Of a stretch of DNA of 64,000 nt, positions 45,793 through 54,640 are shown in pieces. How positions within the stretch are numbered: position 1 is the first letter of the stretch; every line of letters begins with the position of its first letter. The position numbers and the translations under genes were made by a program. The notes under the pieces were generated by a model, which searched no databases, was not told the origin of the DNA, and worked only from the letters and a program-made list of their open reading frames with translations. Origin of the DNA: Candidatus Rhodoferax randersensis (GTDB taxonomy: Bacteria; Pseudomonadota; Gammaproteobacteria; Burkholderiales; Burkholderiaceae_C). Location of the stretch: NCBI GenBank assembly GCA_016718155.1, contig JADKEH010000046.1, forward strand, positions 1-64,000, in the 5' to 3' direction.

Positions 45793-47604
45793 ATGAATCA
45801 CATCAGAAATTTTTCGATCATTGCGCACATTGATCACGGCAAATCCACCTTGGCGGATCGTCTGATTCAGCGTTGTGGTGGCTTGGCTGAACGTGAGATG
45901 GAAGCGCAGGTGCTGGACTCGATGGATATCGAGAAAGAGCGTGGGATAACCATCAAGGCGCAGACCGCCGCACTCCAATACAAAGCGCTTGATGGCGTGG
46001 TCTACAACCTCAATTTGATCGACACACCCGGCCATGTGGATTTCTCGTATGAGGTGAGTCGCTCCTTGTCCGCTTGCGAAGGTGCACTGCTGGTGGTTGA
46101 TGCCAGTCAGGGCGTGGAGGCGCAGACGGTTGCCAATTGCTACACCGCTCTCGATCTCGGAGTCGAGGTGGTGCCCGTGCTCAACAAGATGGACCTGCCC
46201 AATGCCGATCCAGACAACGCGCGCTCCGAGATTGAGGATGTCATTGGCATCGATGCGAGCCGTGCGATCGCGTGTTCGGCCAAGACCGGAATGGGGATCG
46301 AGGAAATTCTTGAGGCCGTGGTCGCCCGCATCCCAGCACCCAAGGGCAACCCCGATGGTCCCCTGCGCGCCATGATCGTCGATAGTTGGTTTGACAGCTA
46401 CGTCGGCGTGGTCATGCTGGTGCGGGTGGTCGATGGTCGCCTGGCCAAGGGCGAGCGGATCAAGATGATGGCCAGCGGCGCCATGTACAACGCCGACAAC
46501 CTCGGTGTCTTTACCCCCGCCAACGAGTCGCGTGCGTCCTTGGAGGCTGGTGAAGTTGGCTATGTCATTGCTGGCATTCGCGAGTTGCAGGCCGCCAAGG
46601 TGGGCGACACCATCACCCTGATCAAGCCGGGTACGGGCGGTGCGGCCTTTACCGCAACCGAGCCCTTGCCCGGTTTCAAGGAAATTCAGCCGCAGGTATT
46701 TGCGGGCCTGTACCCGACCGAAGCCAATCAGTACGAAGGTTTGCGCGACAGTCTGGAGAAACTCAAGCTCAACGATTCATCGCTGCACTACGAGCCGGAA
46801 GTGTCACAGGCGCTGGGCTTTGGTTTTCGCTGCGGCTTCCTCGGTTTGCTGCACATGGAAATCGTGCAGGAGCGTCTGGAGCGTGAGTTCGACCAGGATC
46901 TGATTACCACCGCCCCGAGCGTGGTGTACCAGGTGGTCAAGTCGGACGGGGAGGTGGTCATGGTCGAGAACCCCTCCAAGATGCCTGAGCAAGGACGCAT
47001 GGACGAAATCCGTGAGCCCATCGTCACCGTGCATCTGTATATGCCGCAGGACTATGTTGGTTCTGTGATGACGCTGGCCAACCAGAAGCGTGGTGTGCAG
47101 ATGAACATGGCCTACCACGGCCGACAGGTGATGCTGACCTATGAAATGCCCCTGGCCGAGATCGTGCTCGATTTCTTCGACAAGCTCAAGTCGGTATCCA
47201 GGGGCTACGCCTCGATGGACTATGACTTTAAGGAGTACCGTCCCGCCGATGTGGTCAAGGTCGATATCTTGCTCAATGGCGAGCGTGTGGATGCCTTGTC
47301 GATCATCGTGCACCGCTCGCAATCGCAGTACCGTGGCCGGGCGGTTGTCTCCAAGATGCGCGAAATCATTTCACGGCAGATGTACGACGTCGCAATCCAG
47401 GCTGCCATTGGTGCCAACATCATTGCGCGTGAGACAATCAAGGCGCTGCGCAAGAACGTGATCGCGAAGTGCTACGGCGGCGATATTTCGCGCAAACGCA
47501 AGCTGCTGGAGAAGCAGAAAGCGGGCAAAAAGCGCATGAAGCAAATTGGTTCGGTGGAAGTTCCGCAAGAGGCCTTCCTGGCCATTTTGCAGGTGGAGGA
47601 TTGA
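45793..47604 (+). CDS. lepA: Elongation factor 4 (LepA)
   Basis: 603-aa translational GTPase that back-translocates or remodels ribosomes. P-loop AHIDHGKSTLADR, G2 ERGITIKAQT, G3 DTPGHVDF and G4 NKMDLP are present. The LepA-specific C-terminal domain (KSVSRGYASMDYDF, SRKRKLLEKQKAGKKRMK) identifies it among EF-G relatives. ATG 45793 (MNHIRNFSIIAHIDHG) is the usual start; a TTG directly before it is ignored. The stop overlaps the lepB start by one base. Confidence 0.96.
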   Translation: MNHIRNFSIIAHIDHGKSTLADRLIQRCGGLAEREMEAQVLDSMDIEKERGITIKAQTAALQYKALDGVVYNLNLIDTPGHVDFSYEVSRSLSACEGALLVVDASQGVEAQTVANCYTALDLGVEVVPVLNKMDLPNADPDNARSEIEDVIGIDASRAIACSAKTGMGIEEILEAVVARIPAPKGNPDGPLRAMIVDSWFDSYVGVVMLVRVVDGRLAKGERIKMMASGAMYNADNLGVFTPANESRASLEAGEVGYVIAGIRELQAAKVGDTITLIKPGTGGAAFTATEPLPGFKEIQPQVFAGLYPTEANQYEGLRDSLEKLKLNDSSLHYEPEVSQALGFGFRCGFLGLLHMEIVQERLEREFDQDLITTAPSVVYQVVKSDGEVVMVENPSKMPEQGRMDEIREPIVTVHLYMPQDYVGSVMTLANQKRGVQMNMAYHGRQVMLTYEMPLAEIVLDFFDKLKSVSRGYASMDYDFKEYRPADVVKVDILLNGERVDALSIIVHRSQSQYRGRAVVSKMREIISRQMYDVAIQAAIGANIIARETIKALRKNVIAKCYGGDISRKRKLLEKQKAGKKRMKQIGSVEVPQEAFLAILQVED

Positions 47605-48575
47605 TGCAGGTCTTGACGTCGTTGGTGCTCGCAGCATTTGTGGCCTATGCGGGGGGCTGGTACCTTGGGATGATTGAAGGCAATTTTGCCTTGCTGCTGT
47701 TCCTGGCAACCGTGGTCACGGGGCTCTACTGGCTGGCCGAGCGCTTCTATTTTCTGCCCCAGCGGCAGGCTGCCGCAGTGGCTATCGAGGCCGCGGCGAC
47801 GCAACGCCAGGCTGAACTGAACAAAATGGGCATTGCCCAGACTGACGTGGACCTGTCGGAGGCCCGCCAGCAGGTGCTGCGTCAGCCTTGGTGGCTGGAC
47901 TGGACCGCAGGGTTGTTCCCGGTCATCATTGCTGTTTTCTTCCTCAGATCGTTCCTGTTTGAGCCGTTCAAGATTCCGTCGGGATCGATGATTCCTACCT
48001 TGTTGATCGGAGACCTGATTCTGGTGAACAAATTTCACTATGGATTGCGCTTACCCGTGGTCCACACCAAGATCACCGACGGCAGTTCGCCGCAGCGTGG
48101 TGACGTGATGGTGTTTCGTTACCCACCCAAACCGAGCCAGGACTACATCAAGCGGGTGGTGGGGGTGCCGGGTGATGAAGTGGCCTATACCAACAAGCGC
48201 CTGACCATCAATGGCCAGCCAGTGGCGACGACTGCGGTAAGCGATTTTTTTGACGAAGACATGGTGCGCTATTTCAAGCAGTTTGAAGAGACTCTGGGTG
48301 ACCGCAAGCACCGCCTGCTCAACGACGAGGATCGGCGTGCGGGTTACTCGGAAGCGGAGATCATGAATTTCCCGAATCGTCAAAATTGCCGTTACAGTGT
48401 CGAGGGCGCTGTCTGCAAAGTCCCGGCGGGTCACTACTTCATGATGGGCGACAACCGCGATAATTCGCTGGACTCGCGCTATTGGGGGTTTGTGCCGGAG
48501 GGGAATATTGTGGGCAAGGCATTCTTTGTCTGGATGAATTTTTCCAGCCTCAAGCGCATCGGTTCGTTCAATTGA
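47604..48575 (+). CDS. lepB: Signal peptidase I
   Basis: 323-aa inner-membrane protease that removes signal peptides. It has two N-terminal membrane segments (about 2-20 and 27-45) and a third near 98-115. The nucleophile Ser is in PSGSMIPTLL and the general-base Lys in YIKRVVGVPGDEV; the closing signature is GDNRDNSLDSRYWG. It is coupled to lepA (TGATG). Confidence 0.95.
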   Translation: MQVLTSLVLAAFVAYAGGWYLGMIEGNFALLLFLATVVTGLYWLAERFYFLPQRQAAAVAIEAAATQRQAELNKMGIAQTDVDLSEARQQVLRQPWWLDWTAGLFPVIIAVFFLRSFLFEPFKIPSGSMIPTLLIGDLILVNKFHYGLRLPVVHTKITDGSSPQRGDVMVFRYPPKPSQDYIKRVVGVPGDEVAYTNKRLTINGQPVATTAVSDFFDEDMVRYFKQFEETLGDRKHRLLNDEDRRAGYSEAEIMNFPNRQNCRYSVEGAVCKVPAGHYFMMGDNRDNSLDSRYWGFVPEGNIVGKAFFVWMNFSSLKRIGSFN

Positions 48576-48602
48576 AATAGTATGCCGGGTAAGGAGATCA
48601 GT

Positions 48603-48955
48603 ATGTCGATTCAAGTCAAGAGCAAGCAGCGAGGCATGTCCTTCCTGGGGCTTCTGTTTGTGGGCGGATTGCTGGCGGTCACCGGTGTGATTGGTGCCCA
48701 GATCGTGCCGACTGCAATTGAGTACCAGGCCATTAACAAGGCCGCCAACAAGGCGCGTGAGGGCAATACCGTGGCTGAGGTGCGCGCCATTTTTGACCGG
48801 GCCGCGGCGATCGACAATATCGAGTCCGTCAGGGGAAAGACCTTGAAGTGACCAAGAACGGTGACAAGATTGTGGTCAGCTTTGCCTACCAACGTGAAAT
48901 TCACCTGGCTGGCCCGGGTTATTTGACGTTGAAGTACTCCGGTCGAACCAAGTAG
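48603..48955 (+). CDS. DUF4845 family membrane protein, with a one-base frameshift in this sequence
   Basis: Conserved small protein found between lepB and rnc in betaproteobacteria, about 117 aa once corrected, function unknown. It has a single membrane segment (about 13-33: MSFLGLLFVGGLLAVTGVIG) followed by a short periplasmic domain. As written, the frame stops at 48849-48851 after RGKTLK. Restoring one G in the run at 48833-48836 gives GKDLEVTKNGDKIVVSFAYQ and the family ending GPGYLTLKYSGRTK, with stop at 48953-48955, one base before the rnc start. A strong ribosome site AAGGAG precedes the ATG. Confidence 0.8.
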
Positions 48956-48956
48956 A

Positions 48957-49643
48957 GTGAACGATGGGCTGATTGCGTTGCAACGGCGGTTGCAACATGA
49001 GTTCTCGAACCCGTCTTTGCTGGAGCGGGCCCTCACGCACCGAAGCTTTTCCGCAGATCACAATGAGCGACTGGAGTTCTTGGGGGATTCCGTCCTCAAT
49101 CTGGCAGTTGCCGATCTGCTTTACCAGCGCTTGAGCGATTTGCCAGAAGGCGACTTGTCCCGCATTCGCGCCAATCTGGTCAAACAAGATACCTTGCATC
49201 GCTTGTCGGCCGACCTGGGCTTGCCAGCGGTCATCCGTCTGGGTGAGGGTGAGCTTCGTTCCGGCGGTGAGAGGCGGCCGTCCATTCTTGCCGACGCGCT
49301 GGAGGCGGTGATCGGTGCGGTGTACCTCGATGGAGGCTTCGTCGCGGCGCAAGGATTGGTTCAAAGGCTGTTCCATGCGGTCGAAGTCAACCCGACCATG
49401 GATGCCATTGGCAAGGACCCCAAGACCGAACTGCAGGAGTGGCTGCAAGGCCGCCGCATGAATTTGCCGTCTTACCGCGTCGTTTCGACACTGGGCGTGG
49501 CCCACAAGCAGACTTTCGATGTGGAGTGTGAAATTTCCGAGTTCAATTTGACTGAACGCGGCATCGGCGGCTCCCGTCGCGCTGGTGAACAGGCCGCAGC
49601 CGCGGCCATGCTGCAAACACTCAAAGCGAGGGCCAAGCCATGA
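48957..49643 (+). CDS. rnc: Ribonuclease III
   Basis: 228-aa double-strand-specific endoribonuclease. The catalytic signature is NERLEFLGDSVLNLAVADLL, with a second acidic site in DALEAVIGAVYLDGG. A C-terminal dsRNA-binding domain follows (about 155-225, including RGIGGSRRAGEQAAAAAML). The start is GTG at 48957, one base after the DUF4845 stop. The stop overlaps era (ATGA). Confidence 0.95.
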   Translation: MNDGLIALQRRLQHEFSNPSLLERALTHRSFSADHNERLEFLGDSVLNLAVADLLYQRLSDLPEGDLSRIRANLVKQDTLHRLSADLGLPAVIRLGEGELRSGGERRPSILADALEAVIGAVYLDGGFVAAQGLVQRLFHAVEVNPTMDAIGKDPKTELQEWLQGRRMNLPSYRVVSTLGVAHKQTFDVECEISEFNLTERGIGGSRRAGEQAAAAAMLQTLKARAKP

Positions 49644-50653
49644 ACACCATATCCGCAGTCACCCAGCCAGATTCCGGCGACGCCGAGGGGCAGGCCAATG
49701 TTGAGAGCATGCTCAAAGGGCTGCGGCCCGCTGCCGGGGACGCGGCCAGCCACGAGGGACAGCACTGCGGGCTGGTGGCCATCGTGGGCAAGCCCAATGT
49801 GGGGAAGTCCACGCTGCTCAACGCACTGGTTGGACAGAAGATCAGCATCACCTCGCGCAAACCGCAAACCACCCGTCACCGCATCACGGGAATGCGCACC
49901 CAGGGCGCCACCCAGTTTGTGTTTGTCGATACGCCGGGTTTTCAGACACGGCACAACAATGCACTGAACCGATCGCTCAACAAGACCGTCAAGGGCGCCG
50001 TGGGCGAAGTGGACCTGATCCTGTTCGTGGTGGAAGCGGGTATGTTTAACCAGGCCGATGCCAAGGTCCTGGCTTTGCTGGGCAAAGACATTCCGACCCT
50101 GCTGGTCGCCAACAAGCTTGACCAAGTGCACCGTCGTGCCGACATTGCACCCTGGCTGCAGGAGATGCAGCAGCGCCATGCGTTTGCCGAATTCGTGCCG
50201 ATGTCGGCCAAGAACGCCAAGGACATTGAGCGACTGCTGGGAATCTGCGAGCGATTCCTGCCTGAGCAGGCGTGGTGGTACGCCGAGGACGAGTTGACCG
50301 ACCGCAGTGAAAAATTCCTGGCCAGCGAAACGGTGCGCGAGAAGCTGTTTCGGTTAACTGGTGACGAGTTGCCGTACACCTCGACGGTGGTGATTGACAA
50401 GTTTGAAGAGGAAGCCGGGCGCGGCAAGCAAAAGCGTTTGCTCAAGATCGCCGCCACCATCGTGGTGGAGCGCGACACGCACAAAGCGATGGTGATCGGT
50501 GACAAGGGCGAGCGCATCAAGCGTATTGGGACTGAAACGCGGGTTGAGCTGGAAAAGGCATTGGATGCCAAAGTGTTCATCGAGTTGTGGGTCAAGGTCC
50601 GCTCAGGCTGGGCCGACGACGAGGCACGGGTGCGCAGCTTTGGATATGAATGA
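49640..50653 (+). CDS. era: GTPase Era
   Basis: 337-aa GTPase that binds 16S rRNA and helps 30S maturation. It shows IVGKPNVGKSTLLNAL, DTPGFQTRHNNAL, NKLDQVHRR and a C-terminal KH domain with IGDKGERIKRIGTETR. The N-terminus carries an extra stretch of about 40 residues before the G domain. It is coupled to rnc. Confidence 0.95.
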   Translation: MNTISAVTQPDSGDAEGQANVESMLKGLRPAAGDAASHEGQHCGLVAIVGKPNVGKSTLLNALVGQKISITSRKPQTTRHRITGMRTQGATQFVFVDTPGFQTRHNNALNRSLNKTVKGAVGEVDLILFVVEAGMFNQADAKVLALLGKDIPTLLVANKLDQVHRRADIAPWLQEMQQRHAFAEFVPMSAKNAKDIERLLGICERFLPEQAWWYAEDELTDRSEKFLASETVREKLFRLTGDELPYTSTVVIDKFEEEAGRGKQKRLLKIAATIVVERDTHKAMVIGDKGERIKRIGTETRVELEKALDAKVFIELWVKVRSGWADDEARVRSFGYE

Positions 50654-50755
50654 GCACACCCCCCGGCTTGCTCGCTGCGCGTAGCCGCTTTCCTCCTTGC
50701 AGGGGGCAACGCCAGTGGCCCGGCAAAGCCGGTTCCACAGTGTTCGCTGGTTTGA
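50654..50755. repeat. GC-rich intergenic palindromic repeat between era and recO
   Basis: A non-coding stretch of about 100 bp (starting GAGCACACCCCCCGGCTTGC) with internal complementarity, including CCGGC AAA GCCGG. Its composition is typical of dispersed intergenic repeats in Comamonadaceae genomes. I recognise the style rather than a named family. Confidence 0.4.
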
Positions 50756-50767
50756 ATGCACGCAATC

Positions 50768-51517
50768 ATGGCAACAAAAAGAACTACTGATGAACCGGCC
50801 TTCGTCCTGCACCGCTACGACTGGAGCGAGTCGAGCCTGATTCTGGAGGTGTTTACCCGCCACCACGGGCGCATGGCGGTGGTGGCCAAGGGTGTCAAGC
50901 GACCCAGTTCCAGCTTTCGCCCGATATTGCTGCCCCTGCAACTGCTGAACATCGCCTTTGGCGCAGACGCCGAAATTCGCACCCTGAAGGGCGCGGAGTG
51001 GATGGGCGGCCATGTCATGCCCTCTGGCGACGCCTTGCTGTCGGGCTACTACCTCAACGAACTGCTCATGACCTTGCTGGCCCGAGATGACCCGCACCCT
51101 CGGCTGTTTGACATCTATGCCGGTGCGGTTGAGGTGCTCGCGTCGGCGCATGGGGAGGCTCTGCAACCCACATTGCGGGCGTTTGAACTACTGCTGTTGC
51201 GCGAGATCGGCCTGCTGCCCATGCTCGACGCCCAGACCATGACCCTGATGGAGCTCGATGCATCCAAACGCTACGGTTTGGTCCCCGAGGGAGGACTGCA
51301 GCAGATCCAAGGCGATGATCGCACCAGCCTCACCGGCGCACAGTGGCTGCGGTTGCAGCAGGCGATTGCCCCGGCGGCACCCTTCGTAGCCACCTTGCGC
51401 GCGTGTGCTGAGGTTCTGCCAGAACTCAAGGCTCAATTGCGTGGCCTGCTCAATTACCATTGCGGGGTTGGCACGCTGCGCACGCGGCAGATGATGATTG
51501 ACCTGCAAACCCTTTGA
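50768..51517 (+). CDS. recO: DNA repair protein RecO
   Basis: 249-aa recombination mediator of the RecFOR pathway that loads RecA. It has an N-terminal OB fold (FVLHRYDWSESSLILEVFTR, GRMAVVAKGVKRPSS) and a helical C-terminal domain (YYLNELLMTLLARDDPHPRL). The C-terminus LLNYHCGVGTLRTRQMMIDL is well conserved in betaproteobacteria. I start at MATKRTTDEP (50768); an ATG four codons upstream is possible. Confidence 0.92.
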   Translation: MATKRTTDEPAFVLHRYDWSESSLILEVFTRHHGRMAVVAKGVKRPSSSFRPILLPLQLLNIAFGADAEIRTLKGAEWMGGHVMPSGDALLSGYYLNELLMTLLARDDPHPRLFDIYAGAVEVLASAHGEALQPTLRAFELLLLREIGLLPMLDAQTMTLMELDASKRYGLVPEGGLQQIQGDDRTSLTGAQWLRLQQAIAPAAPFVATLRACAEVLPELKAQLRGLLNYHCGVGTLRTRQMMIDLQTL

Positions 51518-51532
51518 TCGAGATTCAGGCCC

Positions 51533-52300
51533 ATGACTTACCCCCCTACTGCACTGTCGGTCAACCTCAATAAAGTGGCGCTGGTGCGCAATACCCGGCA
51601 TCTCGGCATCCCCAGCGTCACGCGGGCTGCCACCTTGTGTCTGCAGGCTGGCGCCAACGGCATCACGGTGCATCCGCGGCCGGATGAGCGCCATATTCGC
51701 GCCGGTGATGTGCATGACTTGGCTGCCTTGATGCAGGCATGGCCAGATCGCGAGTTCAATATCGAGGGCAATCCGTTTCAGAACTTGATGGATTTTGTGC
51801 AGGCGCTGCGCGGGCAGGGCCTGCCGCTTCATCAATGCACCTTTGTGCCGGATTCCGAGGGGCAGTTCACCAGCGACCATGGCTGGAACTTGGCGCATGA
51901 CGGGCCGCGCCTGCGCGGCCTGATCGCCCAGGCGCAGGCACTGGGCGTGCGGGTCAGCCTGTTCATGGATGCCGATGCCGGTAGCGTCGCTGGCGCGCGC
52001 GAGGTGGGCGCCGACCGGGTCGAGCTCTATACCGAACCCTATGCCGCCGCGTGGGGTACGCCGCGCCAGGCTGACCAACTGGCACGCTTTGCCCACGCGG
52101 CTCGCGCAGCGCAGGCAGCGGGCCTGGGGGTCAACGCGGGACATGACCTCAATCGAGACAACCTGACAGAGTTTCTGAAGCAGGTGCCTGGCGTCCAGGA
52201 GGTATCGATTGGGCACGCGCTGATCGGCGATGCGCTGGAAATGGGCTATGCCGCCACAGTCAAGGACTATTTGCGCTGCATTCGTGAGGCCAGCGCCTGA
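51533..52300 (+). CDS. pdxJ: Pyridoxine 5'-phosphate synthase
   Basis: 255-aa TIM-barrel enzyme that joins 1-deoxy-xylulose 5-phosphate and 3-amino-2-oxopropyl phosphate in vitamin B6 synthesis. It shows LSVNLNKVALVRNTR, GITVHPRPDERHI, FNIEGNP, VSLFMDADAG, VELYTEPYA and GVNAGHDLNRDN. It lies between recO and acpS, the order also known in E. coli (era-recO-pdxJ-acpS). Confidence 0.95.
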   Translation: MTYPPTALSVNLNKVALVRNTRHLGIPSVTRAATLCLQAGANGITVHPRPDERHIRAGDVHDLAALMQAWPDREFNIEGNPFQNLMDFVQALRGQGLPLHQCTFVPDSEGQFTSDHGWNLAHDGPRLRGLIAQAQALGVRVSLFMDADAGSVAGAREVGADRVELYTEPYAAAWGTPRQADQLARFAHAARAAQAAGLGVNAGHDLNRDNLTEFLKQVPGVQEVSIGHALIGDALEMGYAATVKDYLRCIREASA

Positions 52301-52307
52301 GCCGACC

Positions 52308-52736
52308 ATGATCTACGGAATTGGCACCGACATCTGCGATGTGCGCCGTATTCGCGCCAGTCTGGAGCGTCATGGCGACCGCTTCGCGCTGCGAATTCTG
52401 GGCGACACGGAAATGGCCACCTGGCGCGCGCGCAGCCAGCGCTGGCCCGAGCGCGGTGTTCGTTACCTGGCCACGCGCTTCAGTGCCAAGGAAGCATTCA
52501 GCAAAGCGATCGGCCTGGGCATGCGCATGCCCATGAGCTGGCGCTTGTGCGAAATCGACAAGCTTGCCAGTGGCCAGCCGACCGTGGTGTTGCATGGCGT
52601 GCTCAAAGAGTGGTTTGATACCCGCGCCCTGCGTGCGCACATCACCGTCAGCGATGAGACGGACTATGCCACCAGCTTCTGCGTGGTGGAGCAAATCACG
52701 CCACAATCATTGTCCAGCAACAGTTCAATGCTATAG
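52308..52736 (+). CDS. acpS: Holo-[acyl-carrier-protein] synthase
   Basis: 142-aa enzyme that transfers 4'-phosphopantetheine from CoA to Ser37 of ACP. IYGIGTDICDVRRI and RFSAKEAFSKAIGLG carry the metal-binding Asp and Glu. The C-terminus extends about 10 residues beyond the usual end. It starts 7 bp after the pdxJ stop. Confidence 0.94.
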   Translation: MIYGIGTDICDVRRIRASLERHGDRFALRILGDTEMATWRARSQRWPERGVRYLATRFSAKEAFSKAIGLGMRMPMSWRLCEIDKLASGQPTVVLHGVLKEWFDTRALRAHITVSDETDYATSFCVVEQITPQSLSSNSSML

Positions 52737-52781
52737 ATATTGTAGCTATCGGCATCACTCCAACGTCTGAAGAAAGCCCAC

Positions 52782-53864
52782 ATGAGTCAACATGCTCCCC
52801 TTATCATCGACATCGCAGGCACCCTTCTGAGCGATGCCGACCGTCAACGCCTGGCGCATCCGCTGGTCGGTGGATTGATCTTGTTTGCCCGCAATTGGCA
52901 CAACCGCGCGCAATTGACGGCCTTGTGCCGAGACATCAAGGCGGTGAGGAATGATCTGTTGATCTGTGTGGATCACGAGGGCGGCCGTGTCCAGCGCTTC
53001 AAGACCGGCGGTTTCACCCATTTGCCGCCGATGCGCGCGCTCGGTGAGATGTGGTTGCGCGACGATGCCACCGGACAGGGTAGTGGCGCACTGCGCGCCA
53101 CAAACTCGGCCACCGCGTGCGGCTACGTCCTGGGCGCCGAATTGCGTGCTTGTGGTGTGGATTTGAGCTTCACACCGGTGTTGGACCTGGATTTTGGACA
53201 GAGTTCGGTGATCGGAGACCGCGCGTTTGGGCGGGATCCGCGCGTTGTCAGCCTGCTGGCCAAGAGCCTCATGCACGGGCTGCTGCAGAGTGGCATGGCA
53301 AATTGTGGCAAGCACTTCCCGGGGCACGGCTTTGTCAGGGCTGATTCGCACACGGACATTCCAGTCGACCGGCGCAGCCTGAAGGCGATCCTGGCTGACG
53401 ATGCCGCGCCGTATCGCTGGCTCAGCACCACACTGACCAGTGTCATGCCCGCGCACGTGATCTACCCCAAGGTGGATCACCTGCCAGCCGGCTTCTCCGC
53501 CAGATGGCTGCAGGATATTCTGCGTGGAAAGTTGGATTTCGGGGGTCTCGTCTTCAGCGATGACCTGTCAATGGCGGGTGCCCGCCAGCTCAACGGCCAC
53601 GAGATCAGCTACCCGGACGCTGCCGTGATGGCACTCACTGCGGGCTGCGACATGGTGTTGCTGTGCAACCAGAGTCTCGATCAGAGTGAGGTTCTGGATG
53701 ATTTGATTGATGGCCTGAGTGAAGCACAGCTCAAAGGCCACTGGCGGCCGTCTGATGCCAGTGAAGAGCGCCGCCTGGCCTTGTTGCCGACGGCCAGGGC
53801 ACTTGATTGGGACGCGTTGATGGTGCAGGCCGCGTACATGCATGCTCTGAGCCTGCTTCCCTGA
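52782..53864 (+). CDS. nagZ: Beta-N-acetylhexosaminidase NagZ
   Basis: 360-aa cytoplasmic GH3 glycosidase of peptidoglycan recycling that removes GlcNAc from anhydro-muropeptides. It shows GGLILFARNWHNRAQL, VDHEGGRVQRF, the catalytic loop KHFPGHGFVRADSH and nucleophile Asp in FSDDLSMAGA. Its products can influence AmpR-type beta-lactamase control in other species; no such regulator is in the window. Confidence 0.94.
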   Translation: MSQHAPLIIDIAGTLLSDADRQRLAHPLVGGLILFARNWHNRAQLTALCRDIKAVRNDLLICVDHEGGRVQRFKTGGFTHLPPMRALGEMWLRDDATGQGSGALRATNSATACGYVLGAELRACGVDLSFTPVLDLDFGQSSVIGDRAFGRDPRVVSLLAKSLMHGLLQSGMANCGKHFPGHGFVRADSHTDIPVDRRSLKAILADDAAPYRWLSTTLTSVMPAHVIYPKVDHLPAGFSARWLQDILRGKLDFGGLVFSDDLSMAGARQLNGHEISYPDAAVMALTAGCDMVLLCNQSLDQSEVLDDLIDGLSEAQLKGHWRPSDASEERRLALLPTARALDWDALMVQAAYMHALSLLP

Positions 53865-53890
53865 GTCGGACCGCCATCATCCGCAAACGA

Positions 53891-53914
53891 ACACACCCGC
53901 CGAAGCGGGTGTGT
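53891..53914. terminator. Hairpin between convergent nagZ and the HhH gene
   Basis: Perfect 10-bp stem ACACACCCGC / GCGGGTGTGT with loop CGAA. No T-run follows on either strand, so termination may be weak or factor-assisted. Confidence 0.6.
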
Positions 53915-53930
53915 CGTGATCAGTAGCGTA

Positions 53931-54533
53931 CTATTTCTTGGCAGCGCTGGCGGCGCTGGCCGCAGGCTTGGCTGCTTCGGCCTTGGCGCCCTTCTTGTCA
54001 TCCTTGGCCTTTGCGGCCGCTTCCTTTTTCGCTTTGGCTTCGTCGGCCTTCTTCTGCTTTTCTTCGGCTTTGGCTTTCTTGTCGGCCTCTTTTTTCGCCT
54101 TGGCTTCGGCCTTGGGGTCTTTCTTCTCTTCCTTTACCGCCGGTGCAGTAGCTGCTGCAGGTGTGGGGGCCGCTGGCGCAGCGGCGGCGGGCTTCGCATC
54201 GGCCTTCTTTTCTTCGGTCTTGGCGGCGGGCTTCTCATCCTTCTTCGCTGCGGGTGCCGCTGTGCCGCCCTTGAAACCGGCACCGTTGACGGTCAGGCCT
54301 TCGGCGGAAAACTTGGCGGCATTGCCTTCGCCGACACCTTTGACGCGTTCAATGAAGTCGTTCCAGTCCTTGAAATTGCCCTTCTTGCGCTCGTCCAGAA
54401 TCTTGCTGGATATGGACGGACCAATTCCCTTGACGCCGTCGAGGTCAGCGGCGCTGGCCTTGTTCACGTCAACGGCGGCAAAGGCGGCTGCTGCGTACAG
54501 CATGGCCAGCAAGGCGAGAATTTTCTTCAGCAT
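53931..54533 (-). CDS. ComEA-like helix-hairpin-helix protein with lysine/alanine-rich tail
   Basis: 200-aa exported protein. Signal peptide about 1-19 (MLKKILALLAMLYAAAAFAA). One HhH pair (about 20-80: VDVNKASAADLDGVKGIGPS, FIERVKGVGEGNAAKF) resembles ComEA, the periplasmic DNA-binding protein of natural transformation. Residues from about 90 are almost only Ala, Lys, Glu, Asp and Pro, histone-H1-like, including long AKAKKEA repeats. The start (ATG 54533) follows AGGAG at 7 bases. No other competence gene is nearby. Role in DNA uptake is inference. Confidence 0.8.
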   Translation of the reverse strand: MLKKILALLAMLYAAAAFAAVDVNKASAADLDGVKGIGPSISSKILDERKKGNFKDWNDFIERVKGVGEGNAAKFSAEGLTVNGAGFKGGTAAPAAKKDEKPAAKTEEKKADAKPAAAAPAAPTPAAATAPAVKEEKKDPKAEAKAKKEADKKAKAEEKQKKADEAKAKKEAAAKAKDDKKGAKAEAAKPAASAASAAKK

Positions 54534-54640
54534 GGAACTACTCCTGGTGGTTGGGGAAACTGTGCAGACCTTCAACGATCGACCAATCACTCGCGTTGAC
54601 GGCGTAGGGGAAAACGCCAAGCGCGCGGTGCCGCCCGCGC

